From an uncultured Actinomycetes bacterium (GTDB lineage Bacteria > Actinomycetota > Actinomycetes > Nanopelagicales > Nanopelagicaceae): a stretch of DNA of 64,000 bases. Positions 1 to 11,570 of this stretch are shown one piece after another. Where the stretch lies: the NCBI GenBank assembly GCA_903895995.1, contig CAITVX010000039.1, forward strand, positions 62,001 to 126,000, written 5' to 3'. Numbering within the stretch: the first letter of the stretch is position 1; every line of letters begins with the position of its first letter. A program made the position numbers and the translations under genes. Below the pieces are notes generated by a model. The model saw only the letters and a list, made by a program, of their open reading frames with translations, did not search any database and had not been told where the DNA came from.

Positions 1-537
1 ACAAAATTAGCTGTCGATAATTCGCTCGCGGATTTGGCCGCTGAAGAGAACTTTGCCGCCATAAGCCTTCGCTACTTCAACGTTGCTGGTGCGCTCAAAG
101 GTGAAGCTGGCTGGATCGCTGAGCGCCATAATCCAGAGACCCATCTCATTCCTAATGTTTTGAAGGCAACGAAAGATCAACCGCTTAAGATTTTTGGCAC
201 CGATTGGAAGACGAAAGATGGTACCTGCATTCGAGATTATATCCATGTTGTTGATTTAGCAGAGGCCCACGTATTGGCACTCGACGCTCTCAAAGCCGGG
301 AGTCACGAGATCATTAATCTGGGCAGTGGTGGCGGCTATTCAGTTCGCGAAGTAGTTGATACGGCGAGCAAAGTAGTTGGCTATGAGATCCCTGCAGTCA
401 ATGTAGATAGACGTGCCGGTGATCCTGCGGTTCTGATTGCAAGTATTGATAAAGCAAAGTCGCTCTTACAGTGGTCGCCTACACGCAACCTAGAAGCGAT
501 GATCAGAGATGCTTATGAAACTCTTAAAGCGGTTTAA
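1..537 (+). CDS. galE: UDP-glucose 4-epimerase, C-terminal part (5' end outside window)
   Basis: The reading frame is open from the first base, so the gene enters from the left; 178 residues are visible. They contain the RYFNVAGA stretch typical of GalE, followed by [10 protein letters not shown] and a [10 protein letters not shown] motif, which together mark the substrate-binding half of the short-chain dehydrogenase/epimerase family. The N-terminal NAD-binding Rossmann part and the YxxxK catalytic pair would lie upstream of the window. The family interconverts UDP-glucose and UDP-galactose in the cytoplasm for cell-surface polysaccharides. The 3' end overlaps the convergent ACT-domain gene by 14 bp. 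Related sugar-nucleotide epimerases cannot be fully excluded without the N-terminus. Confidence 0.88.
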   Translation, partial: TKLAVDNSLADLAAEENFAAISLRYFNVAGALKGEAGWIAERHNPETHLIPNVLKATKDQPLKIFGTDWKTKDGTCIRDYIHVVDLAEAHVLALDALKAGSHEIINLGSGGGYSVREVVDTASKVVGYEIPAVNVDRRAGDPAVLIASIDKAKSLLQWSPTRNLEAMIRDAYETLKAV

Positions 538-760
538 CAGAAAGTACTTCGACGCCACCAATTTGATTGAGAACATTTAATAGATCAGAGGTATCAGAAC
601 CTGGGATCGCAACAATGATCTCGTCGTAACCTCTGCCTGACTCACTTTTTAATACTTGAAGTCCTCTGATATCTCCGCCTGCAAATCCAATTGCTGATGC
701 AACCGCACCAAGGGAACCTGGACGATCTGGGAGTGCGATCTCTAGCTTGAATTGGGCCAT
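524..760 (-). CDS. Small ACT-domain protein
   Basis: This 78-residue protein is one ACT domain and nothing else. It opens with [20 protein letters not shown], the usual first strand, ligand loop and helix of ACT domains, and ends with GGVEVLSV, the last strand. ACT domains bind amino acids or other small ligands, usually as dimers, and stand-alone versions are thought to be regulators; the ligand here is unknown. It overlaps the end of galE on the other strand and has no obvious partner enzyme beside it. Its upstream region contains four 11-bp direct repeats. Confidence 0.75.
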   Translation of the reverse strand: MAQFKLEIALPDRPGSLGAVASAIGFAGGDIRGLQVLKSESGRGYDEIIVAIPGSDTSDLLNVLNQIGGVEVLSVKPL

Positions 761-808
761 AGGGAGAATCTATCCGATCTGGGTTACGCCGACGTTACAT
801 TCTTATGT

Positions 809-852
809 GAACTAGTTTCGAACTAGATTCGAACTAGATTTGAACTAGATTT
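809..852. repeat. Four 11-bp direct repeats (GAACTAGATTC-like)
   Basis: Four consecutive 11-bp units read GAACTAGTTTC, GAACTAGATTC, GAACTAGATTT and GAACTAGATTT. The array lies 49-92 bp upstream of the ACT-domain start, and its right end covers the stop codon of the DoxX-Rieske gene (TAG inside a unit). A period of 11 bp is about one helical turn, so each GAACTAG would face the same side. The first unit occurs again, identical, near the tmRNA promoter (57176-57186). Function is unknown: it may be an operator array or simply slippage-derived. Confidence 0.85.
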
Positions 853-1732
853 GTACGATATTCGCACCAGAGATCGCGACAGAGATCTTTGGAAGCGGGA
901 TCGGGGCCGGGCCAACAAGCACAGAGCCTGTCGAGGCATCGAAACGAGCGCCGTGACATGGGCATGCGATCGCATGAGCACCTGCGTCATAGGCAACTGT
1001 GCAACCTTGGTGAGTGCAGATCGCGCTATAGGCAAATACCCCAGCCTTTGTTCTAAAGAGAATTGCAGGACTTCCATCCTTTGCGGTGAATGGCATTGTC
1101 GAACCGCTTGGGAAGTCAGCTAACTTTACGATCGTTGCATTAACTTTCTGCTTAGGGCGCAGCGACCCGCCCGCAAGAGCAGCAATCACTGCACCTACCC
1201 CCACGCTAATAATCCCCATCGCCTCACGGCGATCGCGTAAGTCTGGGATCAATCCCCCGAGTACAGTCGAACGAGCGCGTGACCCTGAACGTGAATGCGC
1301 ACGCCACATAAAGAAGAGCGCTAACCACGAGGCAGCGAATGCAAGGTCACTCCCAAGGAAATATGGATGAACATGGAATGTGACCGATAGCCAGAGAATG
1401 ATTGAGACAGAGAACCCACCGAAGATAGCAAGCTCCATGGCAACGCCAGTAAGCACTGCGATACCAATCGCAAACTCTGAGAGCATGACAAACCATGCAA
1501 AGAGAGTTGAATGTTCGAGCATATGTTTAAGAATGAATGAAATTGGTGAGTGACCGATATATCCGGTGAGCTGTCCGCTAAATGAATTTGCTCCGGAGTT
1601 ACTGAGGAATGCGCTATCGGTTGCCTTTGCCCAACCACCATAAACCCAGGTGCCACCGAGCCAGAGGCGAAGGATTGTTATTGCGATGGGCTGCTTGCGC
1701 CATGAGGCGAGACCGATATTTTTTGATGCCAT
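845..1732 (-). CDS. DoxX/DoxD-type membrane protein fused to a Rieske [2Fe-2S] domain
   Basis: The 295-residue product has a DoxX/DoxD-like N-terminal half (about residues 15-145) with four hydrophobic helices, then a twin-arginine stretch (RDRREAMG, near 167-173) leading a further hydrophobic segment (173-188). A Rieske domain follows with CTHQGC (C239, H241, C244) and CPCHG (C257, C259, H260): all four cluster ligands and the two disulfide cysteines are present. DoxD proteins are part of thiosulfate:quinone oxidoreductases; Rieske domains carry electrons. An electron-transfer role at the outer face of the membrane is therefore likely, but the donor is unknown. The open frame extends through the tRNA-Asn gene to 1906; the ATG at 1732 is chosen because it begins just before the conserved DoxX part. 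Confidence 0.75.
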   Translation of the reverse strand: MASKNIGLASWRKQPIAITILRLWLGGTWVYGGWAKATDSAFLSNSGANSFSGQLTGYIGHSPISFILKHMLEHSTLFAWFVMLSEFAIGIAVLTGVAMELAIFGGFSVSIILWLSVTFHVHPYFLGSDLAFAASWLALFFMWRAHSRSGSRARSTVLGGLIPDLRDRREAMGIISVGVGAVIAALAGGSLRPKQKVNATIVKLADFPSGSTMPFTAKDGSPAILFRTKAGVFAYSAICTHQGCTVAYDAGAHAIACPCHGARFDASTGSVLVGPAPIPLPKISVAISGANIVQI

Positions 1733-1766
1733 TGGCGTATTAAACAGTACTAACCTGAGTTTTGCT

Positions 1767-1835
1767 GGCTCCCTCAATTTCCTTGCGCGGGAGCTCTTGT
1801 AAAGCTGGCTCCCACTATTTCTTCGCGTGTGAGCC
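1767..1835 (-). repeat. Two related hairpins, 40-bp period, between tRNA-Asn and the DoxX-Rieske gene
   Basis: Two 29-bp elements start at 1767 and 1807 and match at 22 of 29 bases. Each is an inverted repeat (GGCTCCC...GGGAGC and GGCTC-CAC...GTG-GAGCC). The same GGCTCCC heptamer appears a third time at 1847, in the 3' acceptor of tRNA-Asn, giving an exact 40-bp period. In the direction of tRNA transcription these would be two successive stem-loops after the tRNA. They could end or process the tRNA transcript, though no strong T-run follows. Confidence 0.6.
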
Positions 1836-1845
1836 TTTAAAAAGA

Positions 1846-1921
1846 TGGCTCCCCCGACAGGCCTCGATCCTGTGACATCTCGATTAACAGTCGAGTGCTC
1901 TACCAACTGAGCTACAGGGGA
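1846..1921 (-). tRNA. tRNA-Asn (anticodon GTT)
   Basis: The minus strand folds into a complete 76-nt cloverleaf beginning TCCCCTG and ending with an encoded CCA. The anticodon stem CTCGA/TCGAG encloses the loop CTGTTAA, giving anticodon GTT (Asn). The acceptor pairs TCCCCTG with CGGGGGA (one G-T pair), the T-loop is TCGAGGC-like, and the discriminator is G. The gene lies 18 bp downstream of dnaG and may be transcribed with it. Confidence 0.95.
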
Positions 1922-1939
1922 TTGAACAGAGGAATGATA

Positions 1940-3769
1940 CTAAAGGGCCTCTCCGATCGCCAACTCCTTCTGCGTGCGGCGCTGGGCTTCGAGCCCAACA
2001 AGGCGAGTAAAGGTCTCTGTGTATTCTGCTTCATTCTCAACTGGATTGAGGCGCTGCAAACTCGATTTAATCTCTGCAATCTCACGGCTGAGGGCCACTT
2101 CGCGCAACCTCGCAAAGATCGATTGAATATATCGCTCTGATATCTCACCATCGGTGCGCACCGGCTCAACGGTGAGCTCTGTGATGAGAGAACGAATCTG
2201 CTCATCTTGGGTTCGATCAAGTAAGTCAGAGATCGCTTGATCGGCAGATTCATCAATGCGTGCACGTAGAGCTGCATAAGGCTCATAACTAAAAGCCTGT
2301 GGCTCTAGCTCACTCCATGCTGCTGCAAGTTCAGGAACTTGCAGTTTCACTTTCAATACTTCGCGCTCTAGCATCAGAATCGGATCTTTGAGGTTCACCG
2401 AACTCTGCATTTCAGGAGTTGGGCTTGCAGTAGAACTGCGCGAGCCACTCTTCTTGACCGCAGTCGAAACGACATCTACTTCCATGCCAAGCCATGCAGA
2501 AACTGAACGGACATATTCTGGACGAAGTGAAGCATCTTTAATTTTGCCGATCAGCGGAGCGACTTGATTAAGAGCACTGACCCGGCCCTCGGGAGTCTTC
2601 GTGTCGTAATCTGCAATCACAGATTTCATCGCAAATTCAAAGAGTGGAACTCGGCGCGCGACTAGATCTCGAACTGCTTCATCTCCCCCAGATTGGCGCA
2701 GTTCGCATGGATCCATTCCATTTGCAGCAACAGCCACAAAAGTCTGTGCAACAAATTTCTGATCATCATCAAATGCGCGCAGAGCAGCTTTCTGACCGGC
2801 TGCATCTCCATCAAAGGTAAAGATCACTTCACCACGGAATGCATCATCATCCATCAGCAAGCGCCTGATGATCCGAATGTGGTCATCTCCAAATGCTGTT
2901 CCGCAGGTCGCAACCGCAGTGGTGACTCCTGCTAAATGTGCCGCCATAACATCTGTATAGCCTTCAACGATAACGACCTGGCGCTTCTTAGCGATCTCTT
3001 TCTTCGCGATATCAAGGCCATAGAGCAGCTGTGATTTTTTATAGATCGGGGTCTCAGATGTATTGAGATATTTAGGACCTTGATCCTTATCATCGCTAGC
3101 TAATTTGCGAGCGCCGAAGCCAACAACATCTCCAGAGATATCTTTAACGGGCCAGATTAGGCGATTGCGGAAACGATCGATGAAATTTCCGCGGGATCCC
3201 TCTTTGATGAGACCCGCTGTATTTAATTCAATCTCTGTATATCCAAGGGATGTGAGGTGTTTATAGAGAGCATCCCACTCATCGGGGGCATAGCCGACTC
3301 CAAATTGATCTGCCGCTGTCCGATCAAAGCCACGTCCATTTAAGAAATCACGGCCAACTTGTGCAGGTCCTGGCTTTATTAACTCTTCTTGATAGAACTT
3401 TGATGCAGCTAGGTTTGCAGCAACAAGTCTGGATCGATTAATGCCTGGGGTAGATGGTCCACTTGAGTCGTATGTGAGTTGATAACCGATTCGTTCTGCG
3501 AGACGTTCAACAGTCTCAGTGAAGGTCAGGTGTTCGAGCTTCATTAAGAATGCGATGACATCTCCACCTGTCTGACAACCAAAGCAGTGGAAATATCCTT
3601 TAGATGGAGTCACATGGAAAGAAGGTGACTTCTCATCATGAAAAGGGCAGAGACCTTTTTTCTGACCGCCGCCTGCGCCCTTCAGTTGAACATAATCGCC
3701 GACGACATCATCGATATGGCTATGTTCACGCACATGCGCGACATCTTCATCTCTTATACGGCCAGCCAT
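1940..3769 (-). CDS. dnaG: DNA primase DnaG
   Basis: The 609-residue protein makes RNA primers at the replication fork. A CHC2 zinc-binding module is visible (C41, H44, C62, C65), then the TOPRIM catalytic core with VEGYTDV (E269) and FDGDAAG (D320, D322), and a C-terminal part for DnaB helicase contact. Length is normal for the family. It follows dgt by 39 bp on the same strand, the same pair order as in mycobacteria, and precedes tRNA-Asn. ATG start at 3769. Confidence 0.97.
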   Translation of the reverse strand: MAGRIRDEDVAHVREHSHIDDVVGDYVQLKGAGGGQKKGLCPFHDEKSPSFHVTPSKGYFHCFGCQTGGDVIAFLMKLEHLTFTETVERLAERIGYQLTYDSSGPSTPGINRSRLVAANLAASKFYQEELIKPGPAQVGRDFLNGRGFDRTAADQFGVGYAPDEWDALYKHLTSLGYTEIELNTAGLIKEGSRGNFIDRFRNRLIWPVKDISGDVVGFGARKLASDDKDQGPKYLNTSETPIYKKSQLLYGLDIAKKEIAKKRQVVIVEGYTDVMAAHLAGVTTAVATCGTAFGDDHIRIIRRLLMDDDAFRGEVIFTFDGDAAGQKAALRAFDDDQKFVAQTFVAVAANGMDPCELRQSGGDEAVRDLVARRVPLFEFAMKSVIADYDTKTPEGRVSALNQVAPLIGKIKDASLRPEYVRSVSAWLGMEVDVVSTAVKKSGSRSSTASPTPEMQSSVNLKDPILMLEREVLKVKLQVPELAAAWSELEPQAFSYEPYAALRARIDESADQAISDLLDRTQDEQIRSLITELTVEPVRTDGEISERYIQSIFARLREVALSREIAEIKSSLQRLNPVENEAEYTETFTRLVGLEAQRRTQKELAIGEAL

Positions 3770-3808
3770 AAGCCCATCCTAACGATTCCGGCCAATAGCT
3801 TTGCGCGG

Positions 3809-5059
3809 CTATCGGCGCAGATGGGCCCCGAGTTTGGCGTGGAGGGCATAGGCACCTGGGTCGGTGAGTGAGGCAATTTGATCGATCACGACTCGAAGGC
3901 GCTGTGCATCCGTGGTCGCCTTGCGCCAATCCTCGACAAAGAAACTCTCCAGGGAACTCTCTCCCCCGGCCAAGACCATCTCCACGAGTTCTTTGATAAC
4001 AATCTGTTGGTCTGCATATCGCTTCTGTGATGATTCGGCGCTGATCACATAGTGGCCGGCCATCGCTTTCAATAGAGCTACCTCAACTCGTTGTTCACGA
4101 GGAACGACAAGGTTTGCCGAATATCGCGTGAGATTCCCATCGCCATATTGATCTCGCGTTGCAGCTTCTGCAGCGAGTGCGAAACGACCTATTAATTGAG
4201 AGGCGAGATCTTTCAGGCGTGCAAGATTGCGATGTGAGCCATCATAGGAAGTTGGCCAGCATGAAAGTGATTGCAATTTTACGAGTGCACTCTTAACTTC
4301 TTCTTCAGTAATATCATTGAGATAACCAGATTTTGCCATCGCAAAGAGTTGAGTGATATCGCCGGTAAGACCCTCAAGCTTTACCTGTCCTGAGACGATA
4401 GCATCCTCTAAATCGTGAACCGAGTAAGAAACATCGTCGGACCAATCCATGATCTGTGCTTCCATAGATTGTGCGCCATCTGGAGCTCCCATGCGCATCC
4501 ATTGAAAGATCTCAAGATCATCATCGTAGACACCAAATTTACGAAGATCTGTGGCGCGTGGCCACGGATATTTCGTCGCAGCATCCAGTGATGCGCGCGT
4601 GAGGTTGAGTCCAACAGAGTTCCCAGATGCATCAACAGTTTTAGCCTCTAGGCGAATCAAAAGACGCAGCGATTGTGCATTTCCTTCGAAGCCACCTGCA
4701 GATTCCGAAACTTCGTTCAGCGCATCTTCTCCGTTGTGGCCAAATGGGGGGTGGCCTAAATCGTGAGCAAGGCATGCACCTTCCATGAGATCAGGATCTG
4801 CACCAAGTGCTTCTCCAAGTTCGCGGCCAACTTGTGCACACTCAAGTGAATGTGAGAGTCGTGTGCGTGGGAAATCTGATGCCCATGGAACCTCTACCTG
4901 TGTCTTGGCAGCTAAGCGGCGAAGAGCGAAAGAGTGGATGATTCTTGCGCGATCTCGAGCAAATTCTGTTCGCCCACCACGCTTTGCAGGCTCATCGAGA
5001 AAGCGTTCGCGATCTGCGGATGAGTAGCCGTCGCGCTCATGAGCTGCTTGAAGAACCAT
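3809..5059 (-). CDS. dgt: Deoxyguanosinetriphosphate triphosphohydrolase-like protein
   Basis: The 416-residue protein belongs to the HD-domain dNTP triphosphohydrolases, which split dNTPs into deoxynucleoside and triphosphate. Metal ligands are visible as RTRLSHS (H70), LAHDLGHPPFGHNGE (H99, D100) and a later VHDLED. The family controls dNTP pools, which fits its place directly ahead of dnaG. Members of the shorter 'type 2' actinobacterial group have about this length. Only 12 bp separate it from the upstream DUF218 gene, so one operon is likely. Confidence 0.93.
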   Translation of the reverse strand: MVLQAAHERDGYSSADRERFLDEPAKRGGRTEFARDRARIIHSFALRRLAAKTQVEVPWASDFPRTRLSHSLECAQVGRELGEALGADPDLMEGACLAHDLGHPPFGHNGEDALNEVSESAGGFEGNAQSLRLLIRLEAKTVDASGNSVGLNLTRASLDAATKYPWPRATDLRKFGVYDDDLEIFQWMRMGAPDGAQSMEAQIMDWSDDVSYSVHDLEDAIVSGQVKLEGLTGDITQLFAMAKSGYLNDITEEEVKSALVKLQSLSCWPTSYDGSHRNLARLKDLASQLIGRFALAAEAATRDQYGDGNLTRYSANLVVPREQRVEVALLKAMAGHYVISAESSQKRYADQQIVIKELVEMVLAGGESSLESFFVEDWRKATTDAQRLRVVIDQIASLTDPGAYALHAKLGAHLRR

Positions 5060-5071
5060 AGTGTCTGAACT

Positions 5072-5701
5072 CTACTTCTTGATCTGATCTGTGAGGTGAA
5101 TCCCGAATTGGCCAACCGTCTTATAGGCGAGATAGGCGCCAGTTTCACGCACGATATATCGCCAGCCACTCTTGGAAAGTGAAGCCGGTCCAGTTCTCGC
5201 TGGAGCACAACTAGTGGCTATACCTAAATCTTTCGCCTCTGATTCTGCGCGGTAGCAATGATAGGGATCGGTGACGATAACGATGGAGCGCAGAGTATGT
5301 GTACGTAAGTATGTTACATATGCGACCGTACTACTTAATGTGTCTCGCCCTTCGGGGATCGCTGATATTGCACGCCGTGGAATACCTGCCTGAACAAGTG
5401 AGCGCTTACTCGTTGATGCTTCAGTAAAATTATCACCCTTAGCATTTCCGCCCACAGTAATGATTCTTCGGGCAAAACCTTGACGATAAATCTGTGCAGC
5501 GCGATCAATGCGCGCTTGCAATACATCCGTCGGCACACCGTTATATTGAGCAGCTCCAAGGATCACAATTGCATCACTCTTGACAGGTGATGCTGTATGG
5601 CCCGCATCCCAGATGGAATAGGCGAAATAACCCGGAATCACTATGGCAAGTAAGAGAATAAATGAGATGAGACGTCGTAATAATTTGAAGAGAAAGATCA
5701 T
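5072..5701 (-). CDS. DUF218 (YdcF/SanA-like) membrane-anchored protein
   Basis: This 209-residue protein starts with a basic N-terminus and a hydrophobic anchor (about residues 8-30), then the DUF218 fold: DAIVILGAAQYNG, a central IITVGGNAKG and IVIVTDPYHCYRA. SanA/YdcF proteins are linked to envelope integrity in enterobacteria, but their chemistry is not settled. The start overlaps the stop of the dus gene by ATGA (4 bp), which points to translational coupling. Confidence 0.85.
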   Translation of the reverse strand: MIFLFKLLRRLISFILLLAIVIPGYFAYSIWDAGHTASPVKSDAIVILGAAQYNGVPTDVLQARIDRAAQIYRQGFARRIITVGGNAKGDNFTEASTSKRSLVQAGIPRRAISAIPEGRDTLSSTVAYVTYLRTHTLRSIVIVTDPYHCYRAESEAKDLGIATSCAPARTGPASLSKSGWRYIVRETGAYLAYKTVGQFGIHLTDQIKK

Positions 5702-6888
5702 CCGCCCGAAACCGAATCATCGATGGTAATTGCGGGGATCTCATCGGGGTCTTTGAGCCAACCATCAGGAAGCGTTGGGGGGCGACCATGTGATTTTCTT
5801 CCACGTGGACTCTCAGAGACAGCAGTTGGATAAGGCTGATCATCGAGCTGGCCGAGCAAATATTCGAGTTCACCAAGGGATGCAACCATTCCGAGTGAGG
5901 AACGAATTTCGCGAGGTACGGTGAAACCCTTGAGATACCAGGCCATATGTTTACGAAGATCTCTCATGGCACGTCCTTCTGCCTCAAAGAAATCTACAAG
6001 GAGGTTTCCGTGTCTGATCATGACATCACGAACTTCGAAGAGGCTCGGCTCAGATTTGGTTAAATCTCCATCTATGGCCCGTACTAAATCAGCGAAGAGC
6101 CATGGTCGACCAAGGCATCCGCGACCAACAACCACGCCTGCACAACCTGTCTCCTCCATCATGCGGGCACCATCTGCGCCAGTCCAAATATCTCCATTAC
6201 CGAGTACGGGAACACCAGTTGGTTTCAAATGTTCAACCAGAGTCGCAATCTTCGACCAATCTGCTTCACCGTCGTACATCTGTTCTGCAGTTCGCGCATG
6301 AAGTGCTACCCATGCAACTCCGGCACGAGCTGCAGAAGTTGCTGCATCTAAATATGTATGGTGATCGGTGTCGATACCGATTCGCATCTTCACCGTGACT
6401 GGGACGCCATATGGCTTTGCTGCATCGACAGATGCTTGGACAATATTTTCAAAGAGCCGGCGTTTATAGGGCAGTGCAGCTCCGCCTCCGCGCCTTGTTA
6501 CTTTAGGAACAGGGCAACCAAAGTTCAAATCAATATGGTCTGCAAGATTCTCTTCCATCAACATCGTAATTGCTTTGCCAACAACAATCGGATCGACTGC
6601 ATAGAGCTGTACTGATCGCGGTGTCTCACCCTTACCTGGTGTGATGAGGCGAAGAGTTTCAGGATGTCGTTCAATCAATGCGCGCGCAGTCACCATCTCG
6701 GAGACAAAGAGACCTGCTCCCTGCTCCCGGCAGAGAGTGCGAAATGCAGAATTTGTAATTCCCGCCATGGGAGCGAGGACTACTGGTGTCTTGAGCACCA
6801 CCTCGTTATTTTCAAATCCCCCATTAGAGATTGGTAAGCGAAGTGGTGTGCGAGTTGCTAGCACCCCAGTAAGCGAGGCGCGAGCCAC
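5698..6888 (-). CDS. dusB: tRNA-dihydrouridine synthase (DusB-type)
   Basis: The protein of up to 396 residues reduces uridines in the tRNA D-loop using FMN and NADPH. Seen here are the N-terminal [21 protein letters not shown], and the [16 protein letters not shown] loop with catalytic Cys125, then GNGDIW and [12 protein letters not shown] for FMN phosphate binding. The GTG start at 6888 gives a 31-bp overlap with glyS; the pre-barrel segment [10 protein letters not shown] aligns with the usual N-terminus, so a long version is plausible, though a shorter GTG start is possible. The C-terminal tail beyond about residue 330 is proline-rich and variable. Confidence 0.93.
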   Translation of the reverse strand: MARASLTGVLATRTPLRLPISNGGFENNEVVLKTPVVLAPMAGITNSAFRTLCREQGAGLFVSEMVTARALIERHPETLRLITPGKGETPRSVQLYAVDPIVVGKAITMLMEENLADHIDLNFGCPVPKVTRRGGGAALPYKRRLFENIVQASVDAAKPYGVPVTVKMRIGIDTDHHTYLDAATSAARAGVAWVALHARTAEQMYDGEADWSKIATLVEHLKPTGVPVLGNGDIWTGADGARMMEETGCAGVVVGRGCLGRPWLFADLVRAIDGDLTKSEPSLFEVRDVMIRHGNLLVDFFEAEGRAMRDLRKHMAWYLKGFTVPREIRSSLGMVASLGELEYLLGQLDDQPYPTAVSESPRGRKSHGRPPTLPDGWLKDPDEIPAITIDDSVSGG

Positions 6889-8237
6889 GCTTGTACCTGG
6901 TCGATACCGATTCGCTCCTGCGCCATTGTGTCGCGATCTCGAATTGTTACGGCATTATCTTCAAGTGTCTCAAAGTCGATAGTGATGCAATAAGGAGTAC
7001 CGATCTCATCTTGGCGACGATAACGTCGACCAATCGCTCCAGCATCATCAAAGTCAACAGACCAATTCTGACGAAGTTCTGCAGCGAGATCTCGCGCCTT
7101 AGGTGAGAGATCTGCATTACGAGATAGCGGAAGAACTGCAACCTTGATCGGAGCTAAACGGTAATCAAGCTTCATCACCGCGCGCTTCTCCATCTCCCCC
7201 TTTGCATTAGGTGCTTCATCCTCGGTGTAAGCATCCATCATGAAGGTGAGTGTGCAGCGATCTACCCCAGCTGCAGGCTCAATAACGTATGGAACCCAAC
7301 GCTCATTCTTCTCTTGATCAAACCATGAAAGATCTTTTCCAGATGCCGCGCCATGTGCCTTGAGATCAAAATCGGTACGGCTTGCAATACCTTCAAGCTC
7401 GCCCCATTCAGTTCCATTGAATTCAAATTTGTATTCAATATCAACGGTTCGCTTGGAGTAATGCGATAGCTTCTCTTTAGGGTGCTCGAAGAGGCGAAGG
7501 CGATCAGGGTTAATGCCAAGGCCTGTATACCAAGCAAGGCGGGTATCAATCCAATATTGATGCCACTCTTCATCGGTTCCTGGAACGACGAAGAATTCCA
7601 TCTCCATCTGCTCGAATTCACGAGTACGGAAGATGAAGTTTCCTGGAGTAATTTCATTTCGGAAAGATTTACCAATTTGGCCGATACCAAAAGGTGGCTT
7701 CTTTCGTGAAGTTTGAGCGACATTATCAAAGTTGATAAAGATTCCTTGGGCCGTCTCAGGGCGAAGATAGGCAAGTCCACTCTCATCTTCGACAGCGCCA
7801 AGATAGGTCTTCAGCAATCCAGAGAACTGCTTGGGTTGTGTGAACTTTCCTTTATTTCCGCAGTTTGGGCAATTGACTTCATCCATGGAAGTAGGTTGGC
7901 GACCATTCTTCGCTTCAAAGGCTTCTTCGAGATGGTCAGCGCGATAGCGCTTATGACACTCAGTGCACTCTGTTAGCGGATCAGTAAAAGTCTCAACGTG
8001 TCCGGATGCTTCCCAGACTTCACGAGCAAGAATGACGCACGAATCAAGACCAACAACATCTTCGCGACCTTGAACCATGGCACGCCACCATTGGCGCTTC
8101 ACATTATTTTTGAGTTCAACCCCAAGTGGGCCGTAATCCCAAGAGGCGCGCAATCCGCCATAAATTTCTGATGATGGGTAAACAAATCCTCGACGTTTTG
8201 CAAGGCTAACGATTGTCTCTAAACGGTCTGCGGCCAT
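6858..8237 (-). CDS. glyS: Glycyl-tRNA synthetase, dimeric type
   Basis: The 459-residue class II synthetase charges tRNA-Gly. The N-terminal [17 protein letters not shown] and WDYGPLG are signatures of the alpha2-type enzyme used by Actinobacteria. Cysteine pairs [12 protein letters not shown] and CPNCGNKG form the zinc-like insertion. Motif 2 ([19 protein letters not shown]) and the [11 protein letters not shown] motif 3 region are clear, and the C-terminus is an anticodon-binding domain ([10 protein letters not shown] onward). It starts with ATG at 8237, 84 bp after uppS. Confidence 0.96.
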   Translation of the reverse strand: MAADRLETIVSLAKRRGFVYPSSEIYGGLRASWDYGPLGVELKNNVKRQWWRAMVQGREDVVGLDSCVILAREVWEASGHVETFTDPLTECTECHKRYRADHLEEAFEAKNGRQPTSMDEVNCPNCGNKGKFTQPKQFSGLLKTYLGAVEDESGLAYLRPETAQGIFINFDNVAQTSRKKPPFGIGQIGKSFRNEITPGNFIFRTREFEQMEMEFFVVPGTDEEWHQYWIDTRLAWYTGLGINPDRLRLFEHPKEKLSHYSKRTVDIEYKFEFNGTEWGELEGIASRTDFDLKAHGAASGKDLSWFDQEKNERWVPYVIEPAAGVDRCTLTFMMDAYTEDEAPNAKGEMEKRAVMKLDYRLAPIKVAVLPLSRNADLSPKARDLAAELRQNWSVDFDDAGAIGRRYRRQDEIGTPYCITIDFETLEDNAVTIRDRDTMAQERIGIDQVQAWLAPRLLGC

Positions 8238-8321
8238 TAATTTTCTCCTCCGGCTGGCTGTCGGCTTGTACTGGTCTTGCAGGCTGCAAGGTTCTTAATT
8301 TTACCGCGAAATTCTCTAGAT

Positions 8322-9086
8322 TTATGCCTTCCCGAAACGTCGCTCTCTCTCGGCATAGATCTCGATCGCCTTCCAGAGGGTTCTGCGATCAACATCTGGC
8401 CAAAGAACATCTAAGAAGACCATCTCTGCATAGGCTGATTGCCACGGCAAGAAATTCGATGTCCGCTGCTCCCCAGAAGATCTGAGGAAGAGATCTACAT
8501 CTCGCATCTTTGGGTTGTAGAGATGTCTCGTCAATAACTTCTCTGTGATCTCTTCTGGCTTTAACTTTCGCTTGGCCACTTCTCGCGCGATTGCAATTGT
8601 TGCGTCTACTAGCTCGGCTCGGCCGCCATAGTTCACGCACATGTTCAATGTGAGAACGCGATTAGTCTGCGTCAGGGCCTCTGCCTCTTGAAGCTCATTG
8701 ATCACAGATTTCCAGAGTCTCTGTTCTTTACCAACCCAACGGATCCGAACGCCTAAATCATTCATCTCATCACGGCGCCTGCGAATCACATCACGATTAA
8801 AGCCCATAAGAAATTTCACTTCTTCTGGAGAGCGTCTCCAGTTTTCGGTAGAGAATGCATACGCGCTAATCTCCTTGACGCCAATTTCTATTGCGCCATG
8901 AACAACATCTAGCAGCGAAGCCTCACCGGCCTCATGTCCTGCGGTTCGAGGCAGACCACGTTGCTTTGCCCATCGACCATTTCCATCCATGACAATCGCA
9001 ACGTGTGCTGGAACTTGCTCGGGCTTAAGACGTGGTGGCTGCGCTCCCGAAGGATGTGTCGTTGGTGGAATTACTTTGCGCGCCAT
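8322..9086 (-). CDS. uppS: Isoprenyl transferase (undecaprenyl diphosphate synthase family)
   Basis: The 254-residue cis-prenyltransferase builds the polyprenyl diphosphate carrier for peptidoglycan and wall polymers. The catalytic [12 protein letters not shown] (D34) is near the N-terminus, followed by GHEAGEAS and [10 protein letters not shown], and later [24 protein letters not shown], the IPP-binding region. It starts 2 bp after recO ends, so the two are in one operon, as in other Actinobacteria. Confidence 0.95.
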   Translation of the reverse strand: MARKVIPPTTHPSGAQPPRLKPEQVPAHVAIVMDGNGRWAKQRGLPRTAGHEAGEASLLDVVHGAIEIGVKEISAYAFSTENWRRSPEEVKFLMGFNRDVIRRRRDEMNDLGVRIRWVGKEQRLWKSVINELQEAEALTQTNRVLTLNMCVNYGGRAELVDATIAIAREVAKRKLKPEEITEKLLTRHLYNPKMRDVDLFLRSSGEQRTSNFLPWQSAYAEMVFLDVLWPDVDRRTLWKAIEIYAERERRFGKA

Positions 9087-9088
9087 AG

Positions 9089-9820
9089 CTACATTCTCTC
9101 AACAAGAGGTAGCGATCGTAAACCTCTTTCAAGATGCCACTGCAGATATGCAGCAATCAGTCCAGAGGCTTCACGTCTATTACGTAACTCTGAATTGCTC
9201 GCAGCCGCCCAATCTCCAGAGAGAAGCGCTGACATGAGTTCTAAGGATTCCGGTGCTGGCGTTGGGGCTGCTGATGGTTTGCAGGTGTTACAGACAGAGC
9301 CGCCTCCGACGAGTGAGAAAAATTTATGGGGGCCTGGAGCATCACAGACAGAACAATTGGAGAGCGAAGGTGCGTAACCCGCTACTGATAATGAGCGAAG
9401 CAGGTAAGCATCAAGGATCAGTGATGGGTCATAACTTTCATAGGTCAGTGCTTTCAGCGCACCCGTAATCAGCAAATATTGCTGCAGAGCAGGTTCGTGC
9501 TCATTCTGTGTGAAGCGCTCAGCGGATTCCAAAATCGCATTAGCAACAGTCCAGTGTTGGTAATTTTCACTGAGGCGATCACCAAAGTTTTCAATGCTGA
9601 CTGCTTGCGTGACTGTGTCCAGAGATTTTCCTGAATAGAGTTGAAGATCTACATGGCTTGTCGGTTCAAGGCGTGCACCCCAACGAGATTTTGTACGACG
9701 TACACCCTTTGCAACAGCTTTTATCCGGCCATGTTCGCGAGTGAGCAGGGTGATAATCCGATCGGCCTCCCCCAATTTCTGGGTTCGCAGCACAACTGCT
9801 TGATCTCGATATACCGCCAC
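9089..9820 (-). CDS. recO: DNA repair protein RecO
   Basis: The 243-residue protein helps load RecA at gaps together with RecR. The N-terminal OB-fold reads [20 protein letters not shown] and [16 protein letters not shown] four-cysteine zinc site follows (CSVCDAPG and CNTCK, about residues 155-185). It lies 19 bp downstream of leuA and directly upstream of uppS. Length and domain order are normal. Confidence 0.95.
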   Translation of the reverse strand: MAVYRDQAVVLRTQKLGEADRIITLLTREHGRIKAVAKGVRRTKSRWGARLEPTSHVDLQLYSGKSLDTVTQAVSIENFGDRLSENYQHWTVANAILESAERFTQNEHEPALQQYLLITGALKALTYESYDPSLILDAYLLRSLSVAGYAPSLSNCSVCDAPGPHKFFSLVGGGSVCNTCKPSAAPTPAPESLELMSALLSGDWAAASNSELRNRREASGLIAAYLQWHLERGLRSLPLVERM

Positions 9821-9839
9821 TCTCAGAAGGTAGTGGTGA

Positions 9840-11570
<1,731 letters not shown>

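Noticed and set aside
1733-1906. Longer DoxX-Rieske start inside tRNA-Asn
   Set aside because: Would make the protein start within a mature tRNA; no family similarity in the added residues.
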